Positions 9,601-16,383 of a DNA stretch of 26,561 nt are shown piece after piece. Source of the DNA: Ilyomonas sp964658445 (GTDB lineage Bacteria; Bacteroidota; Bacteroidia; Chitinophagales; Chitinophagaceae). Location of the stretch: contig CAZZZH010000025.1 in NCBI GenBank assembly GCA_964658445.1, forward strand, positions 1 to 26,561, read 5' to 3'. A program made the translations under genes and the position numbers. Within the stretch, counting starts at the first letter, position 1. Every line of letters begins with the position of its first letter. The notes below the pieces were generated by a model. That model saw only the letters and a list, made by a program, of their open reading frames with translations. It did no database searches and had not been told where the DNA came from.

Positions 9601-11508
9601 AATCGACTTATCGGTAAAGACTCTGTCATAAGGCTTGCTGCAATCAAACGAAGAAGCATAGTTCGCCACCGGCGGGCGTATGTAGATGTAAGAAGGCTTC
9701 ATCATTGTATCCTTACAGCCGTTATTGTCGGCAATCAGTGTCACGGTAAACCAGCCCGTATCCATGTAGTGATGCATCGTGTTGGCCTGATTCGATTCGC
9801 CTCCATCGCCAAACTTCCACAGGTAGCTGGTTGTCGTTCCTACAGTTGCATTGTTGAAGTTTACTGATATACGCGCACAGGTATTTTTCGGGTCTGCAGT
9901 AAAGTCGGCCTTGGGTGCAACACCAATAGTGACGGGCTTTTTAGCAATAAATGTATCGCTGCAACCACTAGCTGTAGATGCAATTAACGATACGGTATAA
10001 GATCCCGGCTTTGTGTATGTATGATTAGGCGCCGCATCGTTTGAAAAAGTTCCGTCGCCCCAGTTCCATTGATAGTTTGTAACCGGCTCTGCGCTCCTGA
10101 TAGACGCGGTAGGGCTTATTACCTGCGGTATACAACCATTGGCAAAAAAGTTTTGAAAAGAGTCGATAATCGGCGGTCCCAGCTTTACTGCACTCTTCGT
10201 TACACTGGTGTCTGAACAGCCTGAACCTGCTGTGGCAATAAGGGTTACATCGAAAAAATCGCCTGTTGTATAAGTATGAGACGGGTTTGCACTGACAGAT
10301 GTTTTCGCATCGCCAAACATCCACAGGTAAGAAGTTGCTCCCGAAGAGTTGTTTGTAAAGTTTACAGTGTACGGCAGGCTGCACACGCTCGAAGCAGAAG
10401 CGTTGAAGGAAGCAGAAGGTCGGTTAACCACGACTACTTTTTTGGTAATGCTGCCAATGCAACTTCCAAAGTCTGCTTGCAGTGTAACATTGTAAGTGCC
10501 TGGTGCGGTAAACACATGTTTTGGCGATGTTTCTTTAGACATAGTACCATCACCAAAGGTCCAGGAAGAAGATACCGGAACAGCAGAAGAAGAATCGGTA
10601 AACTGTATTGCACTGTTTACACAAGTATTTGTATAGGTAAAATTAGCACCGGCTTTTCCAACAGTAATTTTTTGAAAAAATGTGTCGGCGCAACCAATTG
10701 TATTCTTTGCTACCATCTGTACATTATAACTGCCTGTATTTAGAAAAGTATGTTCAGGAGAAATATCGGTTGACTGTTGACCATCGCCAAAGTTCCAGTT
10801 ATAACTGTTGATGGTTGATGCAGATTGAGATGTGTTCTCAAAGTTAATTGGGGCGGGCGATTGACAGATATTAGAATAATGATAATCGAAGCCGGCATGT
10901 ACTGTATCGAGAACATGGATAGGTGATTCGTTGGTACCGGTTTGCTTGCATCCGAAGCTATTAACCACAGAAAGCGAAACACTGTATGTATTGGAATAAT
11001 GGTATGTTGTTGTCGGGTTTTGTTGACTTGATAAAGCACCTTCACCAAAATCCCAGAGCCAGCTTTTGATAGTACCGGATCCGGCTTTGGAAGCATCGGT
11101 AAACTTTACATTAAAAGGCGGACAACCTTGGGTAACATCTGATGTAAATGCAATCTTCGGGTTGGCATATACGGTAATATAATTTTTTTTAACGATAGAA
11201 TCGTTGCTATTGCCGTTCTTTATTACGAGCTTGATGGTGTATGTAACCGTGCTACCGTTGCCCGGGTTTAGGAACAATGCAGAAGGGTTCTTTTCGCGGG
11301 ATGGTGTGCTGCCATTTCCCAAGTCCCAATAATACTGCGTACTGCTGTTGGTACCGGTTGATTCGTCTTTAAAATTAACCAGTAATGGCGAGCAACCGCT
11401 GGATACATCGCTTGTAAAACCAGCCTTTAGCTGTGCGTTTGCCTGTGCAGCTAACAGTGCTGAAAATATCAGGATAAAACCTTGAGAAATGCGTAAATAT
11501 TTTTTCAC
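6661..11508 (-). CDS. Giant surface protein: 15 PKD repeats, 3 Ig/PKD-like repeats, T9SS type B sorting domain
   Basis: A 1615-residue secreted protein. Signal peptide about 1-25 (ending AQANAQ). About 15 PKD-type beta-sandwich repeats run from residue 27 to 1281, most showing the W-x-F-G-D-G core (for example 238-243, 316-321, 642-648, 899-904, 1151-1155). Three further repeats with a YSW core fill 1285-1515. The C-terminal domain (about 1516-1615) begins NLFVPNTFSPNGDGMNDKFF and carries FNRWGEVVYE and WDGTYKG, the CHU_C / gliding-associated type B signal for T9SS export. Known relatives are adhesins and SprB-like surface filaments; this one probably acts in adhesion, glycan binding or gliding, but no enzymatic domain is visible. 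Most PKD repeats carry a Cys near each end, which suggests one disulfide per repeat. It is followed by its own terminator and then by a PorP/SprF-family gene. Confidence 0.9.
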   Translation of the reverse strand: MKKYLRISQGFILIFSALLAAQANAQLKAGFTSDVSSGCSPLLVNFKDESTGTNSSTQYYWDLGNGSTPSREKNPSALFLNPGNGSTVTYTIKLVIKNGNSNDSIVKKNYITVYANPKIAFTSDVTQGCPPFNVKFTDASKAGSGTIKSWLWDFGEGALSSQQNPTTTYHYSNTYSVSLSVVNSFGCKQTGTNESPIHVLDTVHAGFDYHYSNICQSPAPINFENTSQSASTINSYNWNFGDGQQSTDISPEHTFLNTGSYNVQMVAKNTIGCADTFFQKITVGKAGANFTYTNTCVNSAIQFTDSSSAVPVSSSWTFGDGTMSKETSPKHVFTAPGTYNVTLQADFGSCIGSITKKVVVVNRPSASFNASASSVCSLPYTVNFTNNSSGATSYLWMFGDAKTSVSANPSHTYTTGDFFDVTLIATAGSGCSDTSVTKSAVKLGPPIIDSFQNFFANGCIPQVISPTASIRSAEPVTNYQWNWGDGTFSNDAAPNHTYTKPGSYTVSLIASTASGCSDTFIAKKPVTIGVAPKADFTADPKNTCARISVNFNNATVGTTTSYLWKFGDGGESNQANTMHHYMDTGWFTVTLIADNNGCKDTMMKPSYIYIRPPVANYASSFDCSKPYDRVFTDKSIDAHTWQWDFGDGFNSTDTNPTHTFAKPGIYIVKLKVTNDQCFDSLQVKMQVVDEHPDFTTSGVTPACRNDAVTFNVANVNANNINSYNWDFGDGTSTGYIAAGAYLTHKYTSTGNFTPKLITKDILGCMDTIANKLSLTIYGPKASFGNDTGICINATASFHDSTKTDGTHAIQKWEWTYEPNTTQAYTGIASYQHQYTKEGFYDIKLTVYDSYGCKDSLIKPKALQVTNPRAGFSVLDAMKCTKNKVSITNTSKGEKLSYNWNFGDGTTSTDTSSTVTHLYNAEGIYAMSLSVTDKFKCKADTSSQNAVTVSNPKAAMLINGPVETTCPPLLVQPLNRSTGFTSLSWNFGDGSLSKLDTPSHNYIMGGNFDLTLVAKGFGECYDTAHQLIKLKGPSGKLSYNPFVHCNPSSVSFNCETKDAVKVTWDFNDGIVEPDNSTHTTSHVYTNNGKYLPKLLMTDKDGCFVGIENLDTIFVSGAKADYLATSQAACDSSIAAFLQTSTPYYDTIQSYRWSFGDGTVSTQQNPEHYYKTSGKYQTKLSLVTKGGCTDSITYPIDIVVHQTPHVSIIAPDSVCVASSVFYMGSDNLNEAGSQWQWDFADNSKDSSGSRTNHTFTTGGTYNVSVVVTTPSGCADTSSHIMNVIALPNVSIGPDSFICAGSTQMLQAKGADSYSWVADNTLSCVSCATPIAAPLSNTSYIVTGANYFGCKASDTVALEVIKPQAISVKNDTLCLGENATLEVSGADQYSWSPALYLDNATSASPKFHAAKDTTILYSVTGMDRKKCFTDTKTLAVKVYPIPQVSIMEKDINLNVGFSVPLTTKGSPDITQWRWEPQSFLSDARIQNPIASPKQTITYSCVATNGGSCFARDQVTVHVMCNGANLFVPNTFSPNGDGMNDKFFPHGTGVFNIKSLRVFNRWGEVVYERMNFTANDESAGWDGTYKGAPLSSDVYVYMLEIICENNSVIPFKGNVTLLR
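6664..6963 (-). other. T9SS type B (CHU_C / gliding-motility-associated) C-terminal sorting domain
   Basis: Codes for the last 100 residues of the giant PKD protein. Diagnostic pieces are V-P-N-T-F-S-P-N-G-D-G-x-N-D at the start, the central F-N-R-W-G-E-V-V-Y-E strand, W-D-G-T-Y-K-G, and the final G-N-V-T-L-L-R strand. This class depends on PorP/SprF-like partners in Flavobacterium, consistent with the adjacent gene. Confidence 0.9.
7666..11430 (-). repeat. Region encoding about 15 tandem PKD repeats
   Basis: Protein-level tandem repeats of about 75-87 residues each, recognised by the W-x-F-G-D-G core and a G-x-Y-x-V-x-L strand about 25 residues later. DNA identity between units looks low, so the array is old and diversified rather than recently expanded. 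Some units have degenerate cores: residue 62 area (DLGNGS), 400 area (FGDAKTS), 813 area (WTYEPNT), 1063 area (DFNDGI) and 1236 area (DFADNS). Confidence 0.85.
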
Positions 11509-11925
11509 AATAGAGACATTGGAGAGTCAGGAAATATTGTCTTTTAGCAGTATGAACTCTTTCAAACTGCATAACAAAATTGTATAGAAAAGAGGAAAGC
11601 TGTTGTGGTGCCAGCCAATTTTAATCAAGATATAATCCTTTCATTTTTTTTTAAGGTTGGGCCGCTTTAAAGCAAATGTTTTTAATGGTTTTTTAATGTA
11701 TAAGGATGAATTCTACAACCTGACAGGGATGAAAGGATAACAAAAGTTGTAAGAAAATTTGAGTCTGGTGAGAAATAGATAGCAACAAAAAATAAAAGCT
11801 GCTGAATGCAGCCCGAAAAAGACTATTAGGGCAGGATGATATTTTCTTTTAAAATTTTTAAGGCGAGAAAAATTGGATTAGAATACTTATCAGGTATTCC
11901 GAAACGAAATCTTAATTCGTTACTA
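11509..11925. other. 417-base intergenic region between proC and the giant PKD protein gene
   Basis: AT-rich with only very short chance reading frames. It contains the weak hairpin listed at 11798-11812. The stretch just upstream of 11508 should hold the promoter of the PKD gene, but I see no full TAnnTTTG match on the minus strand. Confidence 0.5.
11798..11812 (-). terminator. Possible weak terminator downstream of proC
   Basis: A 5-base inverted repeat, GCTGC (11798-11802) and GCAGC (11808-11812), with a 5-base loop. On the minus strand it is followed by a T-rich tract (complement of 11786-11797). It lies about 115 bases after the proC stop. The short stem makes it uncertain. Confidence 0.35.
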
Positions 11926-12729
11926 CTACATATCCGTCACAATTTTCTTATAGCTGGTAATTACGCCTTTGATAAGCGAGGAACTGAAACCCTGGTGTTC
12001 CATCTCGTTCAAACCTGCGATAGTACAGCCTTTGGGCGTGGTTACCTTATCAATTTCCTGTTCGGGATGGGTGTGCCTGGTGAGGAGCAATTGCGCAGCT
12101 CCTTTCACGGTTTGTGCAGCTATTAAAGAAGCTGTGGCTGCATCAAATCCAATCTCGATACCACCCTGAATATTTGCACGGATATACCGCATGGCGTAAG
12201 CTGTTCCACATGCACCTAACACTGTCGCAGCATCCATCAGTTTCTCTTCTATAAAAACGGTTTTGCCCAGCTGACTAAAGAGATGAAAGATGTATTGTTC
12301 ATCTTCTTCATTAGCCTTGTATTTACAGATACAGGTTATGCTTTCTCGGATAGCGATAGCGGTATTTGGCATCGCGCGGAACAGCGTAAATTCCTGTCCG
12401 ATAATTTCCTGTACATCTTTTATCCATACGCCGGTAATAACGCTAACCAATTTGTGTTTATCAGGATTCAATACTGGTTTCAGTTGTTGCAGAATACCTT
12501 TTATCTGGAAGGGTTTCACCGCAAGAATGACCCAGCGGGCTTGCTGAACCGCGGCAGCATTGTCATTAGTTACCTGCACACCTTTTTGTTGCAAAGGTTC
12601 TAGCGTGGCGATATTTCTTTTCGTAATGATGATATCTTCTGCCTCGATAAAACCGCTGCTGATTAAGCCTTCTGCAATGGCAGAGCCTAAATTTCCGCCA
12701 CCAATAATGGCTATAGTATTGTTACTCAT
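11926..12729 (-). CDS. proC: Pyrroline-5-carboxylate reductase
   Basis: Cytoplasmic enzyme of the last step of proline synthesis: reduces 1-pyrroline-5-carboxylate to proline with NAD(P)H. The ATG at 12729 gives a 267-residue product, close to the family's usual 265-280. A longer frame from a TTG at 12777 only adds a non-conserved leader. Visible features: the N-terminal dinucleotide-binding IIGGGNLGSAI (about 8-18), the VILAVKPFQ strand, AMPNTAIAI (family M/LPNTP box), a GACGTAYAMRYI segment matching the conserved GSGPAY region, and the C-terminal TTPKGCTIAGL box, which corresponds to the family's TSPGGTT-AGL near the substrate site. It lies 105 bases downstream of hldD on the same strand and ends in a gap with a weak hairpin. 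Confidence 0.92.
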   Translation of the reverse strand: MSNNTIAIIGGGNLGSAIAEGLISSGFIEAEDIIITKRNIATLEPLQQKGVQVTNDNAAAVQQARWVILAVKPFQIKGILQQLKPVLNPDKHKLVSVITGVWIKDVQEIIGQEFTLFRAMPNTAIAIRESITCICKYKANEEDEQYIFHLFSQLGKTVFIEEKLMDAATVLGACGTAYAMRYIRANIQGGIEIGFDAATASLIAAQTVKGAAQLLLTRHTHPEQEIDKVTTPKGCTIAGLNEMEHQGFSSSLIKGVITSYKKIVTDM

Positions 12730-12834
12730 ACTTAAATGAAATGTGTGTTGTGGCGAATGCGGAAGGACTATCCTCAAAGAAAGAAAATGCTTTTCTTACA
12801 ACTTTAAACGGGGTTATGAACATGATTGTAGAAG

Positions 12835-13851
12835 TTACCAGATTTTATTCTCAGAAAGATAATTGGCTACATAATCTTTTACACCATCACTCAGGCTATA
12901 GAAAGCATCAGTATAGCCTGCATTGCGCAGCTTTTCCATATCGGCTTCTGTAAAATACTGATACTTGTCGCGGATGTCTTCGGGCATATCCACGTACTTG
13001 ATGTGCTGCGGCAAGTTCATGCCCCGGAATGTGCTTTTCACAAGGTCGTTAAAGGAGCGCGCTTTTCCGGTGCCGGCATTGTAAATGCCGTTTTCTTCCT
13101 TCTTCCATTCGCCTGATTTTATTTTGTTCATCATCCAAGCAATGATCTTTACGATGTCTTTTACATAAATAAAATCGCGCAGTTGCTCTCCGTCTTTATA
13201 AGCATCTTTATAGCTGCGGAAAAGCTTTACATAACCGCATTTTTTTATTTGGTTAAAGGAGTGAAAAATCACACTTGCCATGCGCCCTTTGTGGTATTCA
13301 TTCGGTCCATATACATTGAAAAATTTCAAACCTGCCCAGTTCGGCGGTTGTTGCGCTTCGTGTATGGCCCACTTATCAAATTCATTCTTACTAATGCCGT
13401 ATGGATTCAATGGATGAAGGGTATCGCTTACCTCATTGTTGTCATAATATCCATGCTCGCCAGCGCCGTATGTAGCCGCTGAAGAAGCATAAATTAAAGG
13501 CACATTGTTATTGGCACACCACTTCCACACTTCTTTAGAATAATTAAGATTCAGCTCTTCATGTATCGTATAGTCAAACTCGGTAGTATCAGTTCTGGCA
13601 CCGAGATGAATGATGAGTTCAACGGGCGGTTTAGTATCGTTCAGCCATTGTATAAAACTTTCCCGCTCTATTGTTTGGCTAAACTTTTTACCTTCCCAAT
13701 TTCTGCGCTTTTCTTCTGCACCAAACGAATCAACAAGGATCAGGTTTTCGTAGCCTTGCTCGTTTAAAAACTGAGCCATGCAACTGCCAATAAAACCGGC
13801 AGCGCCGGTAACTACAATCGTTTCTTTTTTATCATTATTCTGATTATCCAT
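12835..13851 (-). CDS. hldD: ADP-L-glycero-D-manno-heptose 6-epimerase
   Basis: NAD(P)-dependent short-chain epimerase that converts ADP-D-glycero-D-manno-heptose to the L-glycero form used in lipopolysaccharide inner core. Start ATG at 13851 (338 residues; a TTG 6 bases upstream is also in frame). The Rossmann motif TGAAGFIG is at residues 15-22, the SSAATYG strand at 123-129, and the catalytic Tyr151 and Lys155 lie in YGISK. Family-specific pieces are ARTDTTEFD (85-93), FNVYGPNEYHKGRMASV, and DGEQLRDFIYVKD. It starts 30 bases after the purL stop on the same strand, so the two are probably cotranscribed. No other heptose genes (hldE, gmhA, gmhB) are in the window. Confidence 0.94.
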   Translation of the reverse strand: MDNQNNDKKETIVVTGAAGFIGSCMAQFLNEQGYENLILVDSFGAEEKRRNWEGKKFSQTIERESFIQWLNDTKPPVELIIHLGARTDTTEFDYTIHEELNLNYSKEVWKWCANNNVPLIYASSAATYGAGEHGYYDNNEVSDTLHPLNPYGISKNEFDKWAIHEAQQPPNWAGLKFFNVYGPNEYHKGRMASVIFHSFNQIKKCGYVKLFRSYKDAYKDGEQLRDFIYVKDIVKIIAWMMNKIKSGEWKKEENGIYNAGTGKARSFNDLVKSTFRGMNLPQHIKYVDMPEDIRDKYQYFTEADMEKLRNAGYTDAFYSLSDGVKDYVANYLSENKIW

Positions 13852-13881
13852 AACCAATTTTATTTTAAAAGATCATGCCGT

Positions 13882-16119
13882 CTATTCTTGTTCCAGCAAC
13901 TTTTCAATTGCCGTATCGTACTTGTATTTCCACTCTTGAATCGCACCCCAATCTTGGTCGTTTACCAGCACATTTCCAGTCGTTACTTTACCCAGCTCAT
14001 CTATTTCCATACTCATTGCTTCTGCCAATGCAAGAAAGCCTTCCATATCTTCATCTGCTACCGATACAATTACCCTTCCCTGCGCTTCGCCAAACCAGAA
14101 AGCATCGTTGCGGATATCCGATTCGTCAAGATACAAAGCATTAAACGAAACATCAAAACCAAGACCATTTGAAAATGCACTTTCAAGCAAGGCAACCATC
14201 AAGCCGCCTTCACTTATATCATGGGCGCTTTCAATACATCCTTTATCAATAAATGCCGTAACTGCTTTATGCAGTTGCTTTTCTTCTTCTAAATTAAAAT
14301 AAGGTGCCGGCGAAAATTCAATGCCCTTTATCTTATGTAAATACTCTGAAGAATGAATGCAATTCTTCGCTTTGCCCACCAGTAAAATGACATCACCCGC
14401 TTTTTTAAAATCAAGCGTCATCCGCTTTGTAAAATCTTCTATCACACCTACCATACCAATTGTGGGTGTTGGATAAACCGGGCCATCCGGATTTTGATTG
14501 TAAAAACTTACATTACCTCCTGTAACCGGTGTGTTGAAAGCCCGGCAAGCTTCGCCCATACCCGTAACTGCTTTTACAAATTGATAATAAACTTCCGGAA
14601 TATAAGGATTGCCAAAGTTGAGGCAGTTCGTCACGCCAATGGGCTCGCCGCCGCTGCAAACAATATTGCGGGCAGCCTCCGCAACCGCAATGGCAGCGCC
14701 GGTTTGCGGGTCGGCATACACATATCGACTGTTGCAATCGACACTCATAGCGATGGCTTTACCAACATCTTTTGCAATAACGATAGCGGCATCGCTGGGC
14801 GCATTTGTACTGGCGTTGGCAGCTCCTACTGTACTATCATACTGCACGCTTATCCAACGTTTGTTGGCAATGTTCGGTATTTGTATAATTTGCTGTGCAA
14901 TGTTTTTCAGTTCTTCATTACTCCTGATGTCATCAATAGTGTTCGCATCGAAAGCTTTCACTTCTTGCAGGTAAGCCGGTTCTTTATAATCTCTGTCGTA
15001 TTGCGGAGCGCCGCCGCCAAGCACCAATTCGTGGGCAGGCACTTCGGCTTCCAGTTCGCCATGCATATAAAACTTCAACAAACCATCTCCCGTTACTTCG
15101 CCAATATTGCTGCAAGGCAGATCCCATTTGTCAAACACTTTCAATACTTCTGCTTCTCTACCTTTTTGCACCACAACCAGCATACGCTCCTGGCTTTCGC
15201 TCAGTAATAATTCCCAGGCTTTCATATTGGTTTGCCGGGTGGGTACTTTATCCAAGTCAATGCGCATACCCGAGCCACCTTTAGCACTCATTTCTGCTGT
15301 TGAGCAAATGATGCCTGCTGCGCCCATGTCCTGCATTCCAACTACAGCGCCGGTTTCGATAACTTCCAGACAGGCTTCTAACAATTTCTTTTCCTGGAAG
15401 GGGTCACCTACCTGCACTGCCGGCAGTTCTTCCACGCTTTCCTCCGTAATGTTGGCACTGGCAAACGAGGCGCCGCCAATACCGTCTTTACCCGTAGCAC
15501 TGCCCACAAAAAACACCGGGTTACCAATGCCTTCCGCTGTTGCGCTTACGGTTTTACCTGCCTCAACAATGCCAACACTCATGGCGTTTACCAATGGGTT
15601 GGTATGATAGCAGTCTTCGAAATAAACCTCGCCGCCAACCGTAGGTACACCAAAGCAATTACCATAATGACCAATGCCATGAACCACGCCGGCAAGCAGC
15701 CGTTTTGTTTTTTTATCTTTCAAATTTCCGAAACGCAAACTATTGAGCGAGGCAATCGGTCTTGCCCCCATAGTGAAGATGTCTCTGTGAATACCGCCTA
15801 CGCCGGTAGCCGCGCCCTGAAAAGGCTCCAGCGCGCTGGGGTGGTTGTGACTTTCTATTTTAAACACCACGCCGTAGCCATCGCCGATATCCATCAGTCC
15901 CGCATTTTCTTCACCCGCAGCAACCAGCATTCGGCCACCATCCCGGGGTAATGTCTTGAGCCATTTAATACTGTTTTTATAACTGCAGTGCTCGCTCCAC
16001 ATGGCGCTGAACGCACACAGTTCTGTAAAGTTGGGTGTGCGCCCGAGTTTTTGTTTAATCAGTTCAAATTCTTCTTCGGTTAAACGTAGCTGCACTGCGG
16101 TCTGCGCGTTTATTTCCAT
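13882..16119 (-). CDS. purL: Phosphoribosylformylglycinamidine synthase, small-type PurL subunit
   Basis: Fourth step of purine synthesis: ATP-dependent conversion of FGAR to FGAM, using ammonia delivered by a PurQ glutaminase through PurS. At 745 residues it matches the small PurL form (about 740 residues, as in Bacillus) rather than the ~1300-residue fused enzyme, so separate purQ and purS genes are expected elsewhere; none is in this window. Motifs: WSEHCSYKNS with His44, KIESHNHPSALEPFQGAATG at about 87-106 (nucleotide site), a GMQDMGAAG segment and a C-terminal ESAHDISEGGL box, both typical of the AIR-synthetase-related fold. Start ATG at 16119. First gene of a likely purL-hldD pair. Confidence 0.95.
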   Translation of the reverse strand: MEINAQTAVQLRLTEEEFELIKQKLGRTPNFTELCAFSAMWSEHCSYKNSIKWLKTLPRDGGRMLVAAGEENAGLMDIGDGYGVVFKIESHNHPSALEPFQGAATGVGGIHRDIFTMGARPIASLNSLRFGNLKDKKTKRLLAGVVHGIGHYGNCFGVPTVGGEVYFEDCYHTNPLVNAMSVGIVEAGKTVSATAEGIGNPVFFVGSATGKDGIGGASFASANITEESVEELPAVQVGDPFQEKKLLEACLEVIETGAVVGMQDMGAAGIICSTAEMSAKGGSGMRIDLDKVPTRQTNMKAWELLLSESQERMLVVVQKGREAEVLKVFDKWDLPCSNIGEVTGDGLLKFYMHGELEAEVPAHELVLGGGAPQYDRDYKEPAYLQEVKAFDANTIDDIRSNEELKNIAQQIIQIPNIANKRWISVQYDSTVGAANASTNAPSDAAIVIAKDVGKAIAMSVDCNSRYVYADPQTGAAIAVAEAARNIVCSGGEPIGVTNCLNFGNPYIPEVYYQFVKAVTGMGEACRAFNTPVTGGNVSFYNQNPDGPVYPTPTIGMVGVIEDFTKRMTLDFKKAGDVILLVGKAKNCIHSSEYLHKIKGIEFSPAPYFNLEEEKQLHKAVTAFIDKGCIESAHDISEGGLMVALLESAFSNGLGFDVSFNALYLDESDIRNDAFWFGEAQGRVIVSVADEDMEGFLALAEAMSMEIDELGKVTTGNVLVNDQDWGAIQEWKYKYDTAIEKLLEQE

Positions 16120-16159
16120 TATATGGTATGTTGTACTTGATAATTGATAAGTAAGGATG

Positions 16160-16167
16160 CGAAGGTA
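16160..16167 (-). promoter_or_regulatory. Possible -7 promoter element for purL
   Basis: The complement of 16160-16167 reads TACCTTCG, one mismatch from the Bacteroidota TAnnTTTG element, 41 bases before the purL ATG. A -33 element is not clear. The distance to the start codon is similar to that of the candidate at 5284. No purine riboswitch-like structure was recognised in the leader. Confidence 0.25.
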
Positions 16168-16296
16168 AGAAAGGGAAACTGTTGATATTAAGGATGGCCA
16201 GATAACCTGTAAAAAAGAACCGGAACGTGCAAAAATTCAGTCCGTAGATGATGCCTGATTTACCCACCACGACTCATTTGTTAAAGTAAACCTATC

Positions 16297-16383
16297 ATGC
16301 AAAAATATTTTTTACTTATTTCAACTTTCATAGTCAGGGCGAACGATAAAACTGAAATCATCACTGCAAACAATCAACTATGA
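16297..16383 (+). CDS. Possible 28-codon leader ORF overlapping the start of the beta-helix protein gene
   Basis: An ATG at 16297 opens 28 codons whose product begins MQKYFLLISTFIV, resembling the start of a signal peptide. Its TGA stop overlaps the next ATG in an ATGA junction (16380-16383), the classic arrangement for translational coupling. It may be a coupled leader peptide or a chance frame; no homolog is known to me. Confidence 0.25.
   Translation: MQKYFLLISTFIVRANDKTEIITANNQL

Noticed and set aside
6770..10743. Several plus-strand and out-of-frame ORFs of 60-155 codons within the PKD gene
   Set aside because: They are shadows of the 1615-codon gene, with no recognisable protein features.
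7666..11430. Regular spacing that could suggest a CRISPR or DNA satellite array
   Set aside because: The repeats are at protein level (PKD domains of about 80 residues) in one long open frame; DNA units are not near-identical.
14494..15951. Long plus-strand ORFs (up to 237 codons) opposite purL
   Set aside because: Antisense frames of a highly conserved purL coding sequence; no family motifs in the translations.
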